From: Geminicoccaceae bacterium
GTDB lineage: Bacteria > Pseudomonadota > Alphaproteobacteria > Geminicoccales > Geminicoccaceae
NCBI GenBank assembly: GCA_020638495.1
Contig: JACKIN010000001.1
Location: 434,001-498,000, forward strand
Length of the DNA: 64,000 nt
Direction: 5' to 3'
The first letter of the stretch is position 1. Every line of letters starts with the position of its first letter. Position numbers and translations under genes: made by a program. The notes under the pieces were generated by a model, which was not told where the DNA came from, ran no database searches, and saw only the letters and a list, made by a program, of their open reading frames with translations. This document shows positions 18,865 through 26,441 of this stretch, piece after piece.

Positions 18865-18893
18865 TTGACTAATGCGGACACGGAATGTCAAAA
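18865..18893 (+). promoter_or_regulatory. Candidate integrase promoter overlapped by an arm-type site
   Basis: TTGACT (18865–18870) matches the -35 consensus at 5 of 6 positions; the base stretch TCAAAA at a 17-bp spacing is a poor -10. The repeat TGCGGACAC (18873–18881) falls in the spacer, so integrase or Xis binding there could repress int. A dyad TGTCA–N6–TGACA (18886–18901) overlaps the -10 region. Confidence 0.25.
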
Positions 18894-18950
18894 GAATGAC
18901 ACGAAAAGGCGCCCGATAGACACTTTTCGTGCGGACACTGTGCGGACACG
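18873..18950 (+). repeat. Left arm-type repeats (TGCGGACAC, three copies)
   Basis: TGCGGACAC occurs at 18873, 18930 and 18941. The last two are 11 bp apart, one helical turn, and the 21-bp block containing them is repeated identically near the right end (28340–28360). Position between att and the int gene fits tyrosine-recombinase arm sites. Confidence 0.65.
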
Positions 18951-18987
18951 AGCGGGCGCGTTCCTGTAGGGAAAAGGAGCCTCGACC

Positions 18988-20241
18988 GTGATCATCACCG
19001 ATGACGAGGTGAAAAATCTGCCCGTGCCCGTGTCCGCAAATCGCGTGCACTACGATGAAACTGTTCGAGGATTCGGTGTCCGCATCACGGCCAAGGGCGT
19101 GCGGGCCTTCGTCCTGAACTACCGGGCTCGGGACGGGAAGGAGCGACGCTTCACGATCGGGCGGTGGCCGGATTGGAAGACGACCTCGGCCCGAGCGGAA
19201 GCGAAGCGGCTGCGGCAGGCGGTTGATCGCGGCGAAGACCCGATGGCCGCTATCCATGCGGCTCGGAGCGAGACGAAGGTCCGCAAGGGAGCGGAGACAT
19301 TCGCCGAGGCGGTCGCCGACTACGTCACGCGCGAGCAGAAGGGACGGAGGCAGAACGCCACCGCTGGCGAGGTCCAGAAGATCCTCTTGCGGGCATGTGC
19401 CGGCTGGCTCTCGCGGCCGGTCGCGGAGATCGACGGCCGAGACATCCGGGCGCTGGTCGAGGCAATCCGCGATGGCGACGACGACGCCGCGCCTCGCCCA
19501 TATCTCGCGGTCAAGACCCATGCGTTGCTTTCGGGCTTCTTCGGCTGGTGCGCCGAGCCCGGCGTGGAGAAGGTCAAGGCATCGCCCATGATCGGCCTCA
19601 GGAAGCCGTGGAAGGGCGAAGAGGCACGAGACAGGGTATTCAACGACGACGAGCTCCGAGCGCTCTGGCAGGCCTCGGACGAGATCAGCGGCACGGCCGG
19701 CGCCTACCTCAAGGTTCTCCTCCTGACCGGCAAGAGAAAGATCGCGCTTGCTGCAATGCGGTGGCGTGAGATCGACGGCTCGGGGTTCTGGACGCCTCCG
19801 GCTGACAACCGCCTGCGACGGCGCACAAAGCGGCTGCACGCGGTGCCGTTGCCCCGGCTGGCGCTGGCCGCGATTGAGCCGCTACGGCCACCCGCGGATG
19901 CGACGGATGCGAGTCCCTTCGTCTTCCGCGGCCGGGTGCGGGGCACTCACATGGATCCCGGCACGCCGTTCCAGAGGACCGTCCAGGCTGCGTCTGGCGT
20001 AGACGACTTCTTCCCTCATGCCTGCCGCCACACCGTCGAGACGCGCATGGCCGAGCTGGGCATCGCGCCTCACGTCCGCGACCTCATCCTCGACCATGCG
20101 CCGGCGCGCGGCTCCGGCAGCGGATACGACCACCACCACTATGGGCCGGAGATGCGCGACGCCCTGGAGCGATGGGCCGGGCACATCGAGCGGCTGGTGA
20201 CACCGGGCGAAGTAGTTGCCTTTCCGGGCCGCGGCCGGTGA
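18988..20241 (+). CDS. int: Tyrosine integrase of the element (DUF4102 N-terminus)
   Basis: Site-specific recombinase of 417 aa that inserts and excises the element at tRNA-Thr. The N-terminal arm-binding domain (VHYDETVRGFGVRI, then RFTIGRWPDWKTTSARAEAK) is the DUF4102 type found in many island integrases. The catalytic domain has Arg in TGKRK (about 248), the HACRH box (about 344–348), LDH, and the Tyr region GYDHHHY (about 379–384). The GTG at 18988 is preceded by AAAAGGAG at good spacing. It lies 200 bp from attL, the end away from the intact tRNA. Its stop overlaps the next start (GTGA). Confidence 0.95.
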   Translation: MIITDDEVKNLPVPVSANRVHYDETVRGFGVRITAKGVRAFVLNYRARDGKERRFTIGRWPDWKTTSARAEAKRLRQAVDRGEDPMAAIHAARSETKVRKGAETFAEAVADYVTREQKGRRQNATAGEVQKILLRACAGWLSRPVAEIDGRDIRALVEAIRDGDDDAAPRPYLAVKTHALLSGFFGWCAEPGVEKVKASPMIGLRKPWKGEEARDRVFNDDELRALWQASDEISGTAGAYLKVLLLTGKRKIALAAMRWREIDGSGFWTPPADNRLRRRTKRLHAVPLPRLALAAIEPLRPPADATDASPFVFRGRVRGTHMDPGTPFQRTVQAASGVDDFFPHACRHTVETRMAELGIAPHVRDLILDHAPARGSGSGYDHHHYGPEMRDALERWAGHIERLVTPGEVVAFPGRGR

Positions 20242-20714
20242 CGCTCCAGGACCAGCTCGACCAGATGGCGGCGTGGTTCACTGGCTTTCGCAGCCGCGAC
20301 AAGGCGCTCGCCGGTGACCGCACCTCGCTGCTCGAGCGCTTGCGCGACCCGGGCGTCGAGCTGATTCAGCCGGAGCGCGACCTCCTTGCCGCCATCGGCG
20401 AGGGAAAGGTGAAGCGGCCGAGGGGCCCGCGGCGGGACGACGACCTGCGGGCGAAGAAAATGCAGGCTGCCGGCTTCTTCATCCTCCTGACCGAAGCGAT
20501 CGGACTGCTCCACAAGGAAGCAGAGGGCAGGCTGGCCGACTTCTACGGGGTGGCCGACACGACGGTTCACGATTGGATCGGGGACGAGAAGAAGCGGATC
20601 GGTCTGGCCGCATGGCAGGCCAAGATTGCGTCGGCGCCGGCCGACTTCGCCCTCGACCGACCGATGTACATGGAAAACGAGCGGCTGGCCGAGCTGCTGA
20701 AAAGTGCGGAGTAA
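20238..20714 (+). CDS. Unknown element protein with a C-terminal-half HTH-like segment
   Basis: I do not recognise a family. From the GTG at 20238, which overlaps the integrase stop by 4 bp, the protein is 158 aa. It is charged and mostly helical. The segment LADFYGVADTTVHDWIGDEKKR (about residues 103–124, written here only to its key pattern: L-x2-FYGV-x3-TVHDW) looks like a helix-turn-helix. Such a helix is found in small terminase subunits and in regulators. Since no other small terminase is visible, this is one candidate for it, though it lies upstream of the replication gene, not beside terL. Coupling to int suggests early expression. Confidence 0.65.
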   Translation: MTLQDQLDQMAAWFTGFRSRDKALAGDRTSLLERLRDPGVELIQPERDLLAAIGEGKVKRPRGPRRDDDLRAKKMQAAGFFILLTEAIGLLHKEAEGRLADFYGVADTTVHDWIGDEKKRIGLAAWQAKIASAPADFALDRPMYMENERLAELLKSAE

Positions 20715-20806
20715 AGCGCGAATAGCTCCGCACTGATTCTGGACGACAACAGCCGGCGAGCATGACAGATGGATAGCGGCTTCCACGACAGAACTGGACC
20801 GCACCA

Positions 20807-21022
20807 ATGAGTGAACTGCTTTCTGGATACCTCGACCGGGCAGCGCTCGCCAAAGAGCTGAACGTCTGCCAACGCACCATCGCAAGATATGAGTCTCAGC
20901 CGAACGGGCTACCGGTGACCGTCATCGGCGGAAGGCGCCTCTACAAGATGACCTCGGTCATGGCCTGGCTCGAGGCTCGCGAGCGCCGGCCCAACCCGAC
21001 CAGGGCCAGGCGCGCTGCCTGA
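20807..21022 (+). CDS. Small HTH protein, excisionase/AlpA-like
   Basis: A 71-aa basic protein with the layout of HTH_17/AlpA/Xis proteins: DRAALAKELNVCQRTIARYE (helix-turn-helix), then GGRRLYKMTSVMAWLE, the wing and C-terminal helix. Such proteins act as excisionases or as activators of satellite integrase and replication genes; AlpA homologues are a hallmark of Gram-negative PICIs. A 7-bp hairpin (21023–21045) begins immediately after its stop codon. Confidence 0.8.
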   Translation: MSELLSGYLDRAALAKELNVCQRTIARYESQPNGLPVTVIGGRRLYKMTSVMAWLEARERRPNPTRARRAA

Positions 21023-21045
21023 CGCCCGTGAACGCGAAACGGGCG
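21023..21045 (+). promoter_or_regulatory. Hairpin directly after the AlpA-like gene
   Basis: CGCCCGT (21023–21029) pairs with ACGGGCG (21039–21045) around a 9-nt loop. There is no T run, so it could be a Rho-dependent pause, an RNA-stability element or an operator between the regulatory and replication genes. Confidence 0.35.
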
Positions 21046-21163
21046 ACGTTCGCGAGACGCCGCCCGTTCGGGAATTCCCACCAGAAGCGCCACCTCACGC
21101 GGATCGCCACCTGACCCCGGTGATCTACCACGAGTCGGCGCCTGCGAGAAGTAGCCCGCACGC

Positions 21164-22057
21164 ATGGCCGCTGAAATCATCCCCCTGAAGACGCGCCCGG
21201 GCAAGGCGCTGCTGGACAAAATGCGCTTCGTCGAGTTGCTCACCGCTCGCCGGGATCTGAGCCGCCTCGAGCTTCGCGTGGCCCTTCGCCTCGTCTCGCT
21301 CACCAACATGAAGCGCGGCTTCGCCTACCCGCCCTACGAACAGCTTGTGGGCGAGCTCGGCGCGTCTCGGAGCAAGGTTGCTGCCGCGCTCTCGCGCCTG
21401 AGAGAGCTCGGGCTGTTCACCGTCCGGCCCGGTGGCGGACGCCGGCCCGGTGGCGGACCCGGCAGGGCGAACGAGTACACCCCGGCATGGGATCGGATAC
21501 CGGCTGATTGCCCCTTCACGGCAGCCGCCCAAACAGTCCCCCATGCGGGACGGTTTACCGACCAGGATGGGCATGGCGGAACCGTCCCCTTTTCGCGCGG
21601 AACCGTCCCCTTTTCGCGTGGAACCGTCCCCTACGGGGGGACGCCATCCGAGGAATCTTACATCCGTTCTGTACCCACAGCGCCAACGGGCAAGCCGTCG
21701 GCGCGCTCTGTGCCTCACAGGCATGAAGGACAGGACGACGAAGCCAACCACATCGAAGACCTCAAGGCATTGTGGATTGAGCCCTTGCCTGGTGGCGCGC
21801 TTCAACGAGCCGAGCGAGCCATCAAGGCCGGCACCGTCCAGCGGCTTGCCCAGAGGGATCGGCTGAGGCTGCACGATCGACTGGAATCGATTTCCGACGA
21901 ATACGAACGACAAGACGGTCATCCGATTGGGGGGCACGCCCTGCGCCTCGCTATGCTCGTTGAAGACGACATCGAGCACGACGACGACGGCGTGCCGGTG
22001 TGGCCAGAGGGCTGGCATGACCAGCGCTGGAACGGCGAAGGCGACGACGATGAATGA
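21164..22057 (+). CDS. Replication initiator, lambda-O-like, with iterons inside the gene
   Basis: A 297-aa protein. The N-terminal domain (about residues 20–95) reads as a winged helix: LSRLELRVALRLVSL, then FAYPPYEQLVGELGASRSKV and ALSRLRELGLFTV. A Gly/Arg-rich linker and a segment of repeated GTVPFSR follow, then an acidic C-terminus ending GDDDE. The repeated peptide is the translation of 21-bp DNA iterons lying in the middle of the gene, which is the arrangement of lambda O and its origin. I infer that it binds those repeats and starts element replication. It could instead be a transcription factor with an expanded linker. Its TGA stop is followed 81 bp later, in the same frame, by terL. 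Confidence 0.7.
   Translation: MAAEIIPLKTRPGKALLDKMRFVELLTARRDLSRLELRVALRLVSLTNMKRGFAYPPYEQLVGELGASRSKVAAALSRLRELGLFTVRPGGGRRPGGGPGRANEYTPAWDRIPADCPFTAAAQTVPHAGRFTDQDGHGGTVPFSRGTVPFSRGTVPYGGTPSEESYIRSVPTAPTGKPSARSVPHRHEGQDDEANHIEDLKALWIEPLPGGALQRAERAIKAGTVQRLAQRDRLRLHDRLESISDEYERQDGHPIGGHALRLAMLVEDDIEHDDDGVPVWPEGWHDQRWNGEGDDDE
21547..21631 (+). repeat. Iteron cluster, candidate replication origin of the element
   Basis: GGAACCGTCCCC occurs at 21578, 21599 and 21620, exactly 21 bp (two helical turns) apart; the first two units continue identically through CTTTTCGCG. An inverted copy (GGGACGGTT) lies at 21547–21555. The run is inside the initiator gene, as in lambdoid phages. Confidence 0.7.
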
Positions 22058-22142
22058 GATTGGTCCCAATGCCGCGATTGTCTGGGGGGGCGCAGCACGC
22101 AGGGGGGGCTTTTCCCTTCTCGCTCGCCGAGGCGGCCGATGA
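22050..22142 (+). CDS. Possible 30-aa coupling ORF between initiator and terL
   Basis: A mini-ORF (MNEIGPNAAIVW...) starts inside the end of the initiator gene and ends with a TGA that overlaps the terL ATG (ATGA). It contains two G7 tracts. It may exist only to carry ribosomes across to terL, which has no good SD of its own. There is no family evidence that the peptide is functional. Confidence 0.3.
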   Translation: MNEIGPNAAIVWGGAARRGGFSLLARRGGR

Positions 22143-23653
22143 CGGCGGCAAAACGGACCCTCGCCTTCCTGGCCGGCCTGCGGGTTCCTGAGGGGCCTCG
22201 GGCCGGTAAGCCGCTCAAGCTCGCACCCTTCCAGCGATCCTTCGTCCGAGGCGCGCTCAAGCCCAGCACCTCGGTTGCCGCCCTCAGCGTGGCCAGAGGC
22301 AACGCCAAGACCGCCCTCGCCGCCGGCATCGCCCTGGCCGAGTTGCTTGGCCACCTCGAGCGCCAGCCTCGAAGGGAAATCCTGATCGCAGCCAGGAGTC
22401 GGGACCAGGCCGGGGTGGCGCTCGCCCTGGCCTGGGGGCTGGCCCAGAGCCTCGACGACGACACGCGGGAAGGACTGCAACTGCGCCGGGCGCCGAGGGC
22501 AGAGATAGAATTTCACGGCGACGGTGGGGGCCACGTCCTGCGGGCAATCGCCGCCGACGGAAAAAGCATCCTCGGCGGTGCACCAACGCTCGCGATCCTG
22601 GACGAGCGCGGCCACTGGCCAGGCGGCCGGGGTGATGAACTCGAGGGCGCGATCCTGTCGGGCCTGGGCAAAAGGGGCGGCAAGGCCTTGGTAATCTCGA
22701 CCAGCGCGGCCGACGATGCCCATCCCTTCTCGCGCTGGCTCGATGCACCGCCGCCCGGCGCCTTCGTCCAGGAACACCGGCCAGCGCCAGGCCTGCCGCC
22801 GGACGATCTTGAGTCCCTGCTGCTGGCGAATCCGGGCGCCCGGCATGGCATCGGGTCGAGCCCGGCATGGCTGAAGGCGGCGGCCGAGCGGGCGATCGCA
22901 CGGGGCGGTTCCGCGCTGCTGGGCTTCAGGCTGTACAATCGCAACGAGCGGGTGAGCGGCGAGGCCCGCGACTTGCTCTTGACCGTAGACGAGTGGATGG
23001 CGTGCGAGGCCGATCCGCTGCCGCCGCGATCGGGGCCGGTGGTGATCGGCTGCGACTTGGGCGGCAGCGCCAGCATGAGCGCCGCGGCCTATTTCTGGCC
23101 AGAGACGCACCGCCTCGAGGTGAAGGCCTGGTTCCCGGGCGCGCCGAGCCTCTTGCACCGCGGGCAGGCCGATGGGGTCGGCGATCGCTATTGCGTGATG
23201 CAGGATCGCGGCGAGCTGGCGACGCTCGGCGAGAGGACGGTTCCAGTCGCCGCCTGGTTCGAGGCCATCATGGCCCGGGTGCAGGGCCAGCACGTCGCCG
23301 CGCTCTGCGCTGACCGCTACAAATCCGCCGAGCTGGGCGAAGCCATGGACAGGGCGAAGGTGCGGGCGCCGATCGTGTGGCGCGGCATGGGCTGGCGGGA
23401 CGGCGCCGAGGACGTCGAGCGATTCCGCCGCGCGGTCTACGACGGCAAGGTGCTGGCCGCGTCTTCGCTGCTGATGCGCTCAGCCTTGGGCGACGCGGTA
23501 TGCCTGAAGGATCCAGCGGGGAACAGCAAGCTCGCCAAGGGCCGCTCGATGGGCCGCATCGACGCGGCCGCCGCTGCCGTCCTGGCCGTGGCCGAGGGCG
23601 CGCGCATGACGGCGAGGCCCGCGCCGCGGCCGGCGAAGTTGATCTTCATTTGA
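22139..23653 (+). CDS. terL: Phage terminase large subunit
   Basis: Packaging motor of 504 aa with ATPase and nuclease domains. The family N-terminus (LRVPEGPRAGKPLKLAPFQR) is complete. Walker A is a variant ARGNAKT (about residues 52–58), and the Walker B region reads LAILDERGHW (about 152–161), with Arg after the DE pair where Trp/Phe is more usual. The nuclease domain has CDLGGS (about 305) and a late Asp in GRIDAAAAAVLA (about 476). The SD is weak, and translation is probably coupled to the upstream mini-ORF. The HNH gene overlaps its stop, a pairing common in HK97-type packaging modules. No separate small terminase is obvious. Confidence 0.88.
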   Translation: MTAAKRTLAFLAGLRVPEGPRAGKPLKLAPFQRSFVRGALKPSTSVAALSVARGNAKTALAAGIALAELLGHLERQPRREILIAARSRDQAGVALALAWGLAQSLDDDTREGLQLRRAPRAEIEFHGDGGGHVLRAIAADGKSILGGAPTLAILDERGHWPGGRGDELEGAILSGLGKRGGKALVISTSAADDAHPFSRWLDAPPPGAFVQEHRPAPGLPPDDLESLLLANPGARHGIGSSPAWLKAAAERAIARGGSALLGFRLYNRNERVSGEARDLLLTVDEWMACEADPLPPRSGPVVIGCDLGGSASMSAAAYFWPETHRLEVKAWFPGAPSLLHRGQADGVGDRYCVMQDRGELATLGERTVPVAAWFEAIMARVQGQHVAALCADRYKSAELGEAMDRAKVRAPIVWRGMGWRDGAEDVERFRRAVYDGKVLAASSLLMRSALGDAVCLKDPAGNSKLAKGRSMGRIDAAAAAVLAVAEGARMTARPAPRPAKLIFI

Positions 23654-23958
23654 AAGACCGCTGGCACCGCTACAGCCGCGCGACGACCAGCTCGAGGCGA
23701 TGGAAGGGGCTGCGGCTGCTTGCCCTGCGGCGCGACGGATTTCGCTGCGTGCAGTGCGGTGCCAGGGGCCGCCTCGAGGTGGATCACGTCCTGCCTGAGC
23801 GGACGCATCCCGAGCTGCGATGGGTGCTCGACAACCTGCAGGCGCTGTGTCCGAGCTGTCACAGCAGGAAGACTCGTCGAGAAATCGGACGCCCGGAAAG
23901 AGGCGAAGGCGCAAGAGCGTGGTTGTCCGCGGTCAAGGAACTGTCCGGCCGCAAGTAG
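23650..23958 (+). CDS. HNH endonuclease of the packaging module
   Basis: A 102-aa HNH nuclease. It has zinc-binding CVQCG and CPSCH pairs and the core EVDHVLP ... LDNLQALCPSCHSRKT, giving the H-N-H residues in order. Translation appears to start at a TTG (23650) overlapping the terL stop by 4 bp; no ATG or GTG fits. In HK97-like phages the HNH protein acts with terminase to cut cos DNA, and HNH genes are standard in cf-PICI packaging modules. That supports cos-type packaging here. Confidence 0.85.
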   Translation: MKDRWHRYSRATTSSRRWKGLRLLALRRDGFRCVQCGARGRLEVDHVLPERTHPELRWVLDNLQALCPSCHSRKTRREIGRPERGEGARAWLSAVKELSGRK

Positions 23959-23974
23959 ACCGACCGGAGTCCAC

Positions 23975-25264
23975 ATGCTCGAAAGCGTCAAGATCGCCCG
24001 CCGCCAGTCCGAAATCAGGCAGGAACTCGCGACCCTCGCCGCGAAGGCCGAGCCGTCCGAGGACGAAACCCGCTCTATGGAAAAGCTCGACGGCGAGTAC
24101 CGCACGAACGAGACGCGCTACCGCGCCGCCTTGGTCGCCGAAGACGTCGAGCGCCGCGACGCCAAGGGCGAGCTCGAGACGCGCGGCGATCGCCAGTGGT
24201 CGGACCTGGTGCAGCGGTTCGAGCTGCGCCAAGTGGCCCTCGCCCTCGACGAGGGCAGGAAGCTCGACGGGGCCACGGCGGAAGTCGTCGAGGAACTGCG
24301 CAGCTCGGGCGGTTACCGAGGCTATCCGATCCCGCTCGAGAGCCTGGTCCTCGAGCGCCGGGCGGGCGAGACCATCGCGAGCGGCGTGCCGAACCCGATC
24401 GCGACCATGCCGATCATCGATCGTTTGTTCGCCGACTCCGCGGCCCTGCGGATGGGCGCGCAGATGATCAGCATCCCGCAGGGCGAGGTCGAGTTCCCGG
24501 TCGCGACCAGCGGTGCCACCGTCGCCTGGCAGCAGACGGAAACCGGCAATGTCGGCGGTCCGAGCGCCTACGCGACGACGGATCGGCCGCTGAAGCCGGA
24601 CAACACCCTCGGCGTGCAGATGAAGCTCACCCGCAAGTCGTTGAAGCAGTCCGGCGCCAGCCTCGAGCAAGCGGTTCGCCGGGACATGGCCGGCGCGATG
24701 CAGGCGGCGATCGACAAGGCGATCTTCCTCGGCGCTGGTGCCTCGGGCGAGCCGAGCGGCGTCATCGCCAAGGCCAGCACCTACGGGATCACCGAGACGA
24801 GCATCGGCGCCGAGCCCTCGTGGGCGATCTTCCGCAAGGCCGTTGTCCGGTTCATGTTGAGCAATGCAGTTTCGGCACCGACGCAAGTCCGAGCAATGTT
24901 CAGGCCGGAAGTTTGGGATGATCTCGACGCGATGCGGGCCGGCGACGGGTATCCGATTTGGGAAATGGATCGAGTTGTTGCCGCGATGGGCGCGGGCAAC
25001 ATCACTCTGAGCAGCAACGCGCTCGCCGCACCGGCGGGCGATCCCTTGGTGACTTCGGCGCTGCTCACGACGACTGCCGGCGGCGTGGCGCCGATCTTCG
25101 TGGGGCTGTGGGGCGCGATCGATTTGATCCGCGATCCCTACAGCGATGCCCAGTCCGGCGGGCTCAGGGTCACCGCCCTGGCGACCGTGGACGTGACGAT
25201 TTCCCGCTCGGCGCAGCTCGAGGTTTTGACGAACATCAAGCGCCACGTTCTCGCCGGCGGCTGA
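23975..25264 (+). CDS. HK97-family major capsid protein
   Basis: A 429-aa capsid precursor. The first 110 residues are charged and helical (MLESVKIARRQSEIRQEL...), matching the delta/scaffold domain removed by the prohead protease. The mature fold follows, with the family-typical segments GVPNPIATMPIIDRLFADS, SGATVAWQQTETG, LKPDNTLGVQMKLTRKSLKQS and FLGAGASGEPSGVI. The ATG at 23975 has GGAG 5–6 bp upstream. The protease gene follows after 5 bp, the reverse of the usual portal–protease–capsid order. Confidence 0.93.
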   Translation: MLESVKIARRQSEIRQELATLAAKAEPSEDETRSMEKLDGEYRTNETRYRAALVAEDVERRDAKGELETRGDRQWSDLVQRFELRQVALALDEGRKLDGATAEVVEELRSSGGYRGYPIPLESLVLERRAGETIASGVPNPIATMPIIDRLFADSAALRMGAQMISIPQGEVEFPVATSGATVAWQQTETGNVGGPSAYATTDRPLKPDNTLGVQMKLTRKSLKQSGASLEQAVRRDMAGAMQAAIDKAIFLGAGASGEPSGVIAKASTYGITETSIGAEPSWAIFRKAVVRFMLSNAVSAPTQVRAMFRPEVWDDLDAMRAGDGYPIWEMDRVVAAMGAGNITLSSNALAAPAGDPLVTSALLTTTAGGVAPIFVGLWGAIDLIRDPYSDAQSGGLRVTALATVDVTISRSAQLEVLTNIKRHVLAGG

Positions 25265-25269
25265 GGCCC

Positions 25270-25899
25270 ATGATCCTCTTCGGGGCCAGCGAAACCGGGC
25301 TCGAGCTGCGGCGCCAGGCCGACGGCTCGACTCGGCTGGCCGGCCGGTTCCCGTACAACCGGCTGGCCGTGCTCAGCGACGGCGGGCGGAACGGCAGGCC
25401 GCGCAAAGAGCAGTTCGCGCCGCGCGCCTTCGGCTTTCGGGTCGATCAGCCGAGCGAGGAAATCCATCTGCTGGTCGGACACGACTTCGCCAAGCCCTTG
25501 GCCAGCCGCGGCGCCGGCACCCTGCGGCTCACGGACAGCGATGAGGCCCTGACGTTCGAGGCGACGATCAGCCAGGCGATTGCGGAGACGAGCTTCGGCC
25601 GGGATGCCCTGGCGCTGATCGCTGCCGGACTCGCTGTCGGGTTGAGCCCGGGCTTCAGGTTGCCGCCCGAGCGGGCCGTGCCGAGGGACCAGGCCGAGCG
25701 GATCGAGGAAGAGCCCATGCGGCCAGAGGCCGGAATGCACGGCGCCCTGATCCGCACGATCTTGCAGGCCTTGCTCTTCGAGCTGAGCATCGTGACCCGG
25801 CCGGCATACGACGCGGCTCAGGTCGAGGCCCGGTGCTGGACGCCCGGACGGCCGGCCGTGCCGAGCCCGCTGGCGGCGATGCGGCGGTGGCGGCGATGA
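25270..25899 (+). CDS. HK97-family prohead protease
   Basis: A 209-aa maturation protease (family U35/S78) that trims the capsid delta domain. The catalytic His lies in LLVGHDFAKPL (about residue 71) and the Ser in VGLSPGF (about 125), with the conserved FELSIVTRPAY strand near the C-terminus. Its gene sits 5 bp after the capsid gene and its stop overlaps the next start (ATGA). Gene position downstream of the capsid is atypical for HK97 phages. Confidence 0.9.
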   Translation: MILFGASETGLELRRQADGSTRLAGRFPYNRLAVLSDGGRNGRPRKEQFAPRAFGFRVDQPSEEIHLLVGHDFAKPLASRGAGTLRLTDSDEALTFEATISQAIAETSFGRDALALIAAGLAVGLSPGFRLPPERAVPRDQAERIEEEPMRPEAGMHGALIRTILQALLFELSIVTRPAYDAAQVEARCWTPGRPAVPSPLAAMRRWRR

Positions 25900-26441
25900 C
25901 CCGGGCGACCGTGCTCTCGATCACCGAGGGTCAACCGGCGAGCTGGCCCGCCATTCCGGGCTTCACCGGCACCGTTGCCGATGCCGCGGCCACCTGGCAG
26001 CGCCTCGAGGCCTGGATCAGCCATCGCTGGCCCGCCCGTCCGGTGGTGATGATCGTCGAGGGCCCGGGCACGTTCCTGCCGCCGCTGGCACCGCTCTCGA
26101 TCGCCACCGTCGAGGGCTGGGCAGGTGGCGGCACCTGGGCATCGGCCAGCCTCGCCGAGATGGCGGCACCGCTGGGCTACGCGCTCGATGCGGACACGTC
26201 CTTTCGCTTCACCGGCACTGTCGGCGACGATACCGATCCGCCGGCGGTGGTGCTCGAGGCGGCGCGACGGCTGGCCGAGTTCTTCGCCTCGATCGCTGCC
26301 GAGCCTTCCACGATGGCCGGCTACACGAGCGAGACGCTTGGCGACTACAGCCACACGGGTCGACCGAGCGCATGGGCAGCCCGGGCGATGGTGCTCTCGG
26401 GGGCCGCTGATCTTCTACGGCCATGGCGGGCGCTGCGATGA
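25896..26441 (+). CDS. Probable head–tail connector/adaptor protein
   Basis: A 181-aa protein placed between protease and portal and overlapping both genes by 4 bp. The sequence has the general look of gp6/gp15-type head-completion proteins (an all-helical C-terminal part with VVLEAARRLAEFFASI), preceded by a beta-rich N-terminus (SWPAIPGFTGTV). I do not see a decisive motif. The assignment rests on size and position, and a connector is expected if heads dock onto helper tails. Confidence 0.5.
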   Translation: MTRATVLSITEGQPASWPAIPGFTGTVADAAATWQRLEAWISHRWPARPVVMIVEGPGTFLPPLAPLSIATVEGWAGGGTWASASLAEMAAPLGYALDADTSFRFTGTVGDDTDPPAVVLEAARRLAEFFASIAAEPSTMAGYTSETLGDYSHTGRPSAWAARAMVLSGAADLLRPWRALR

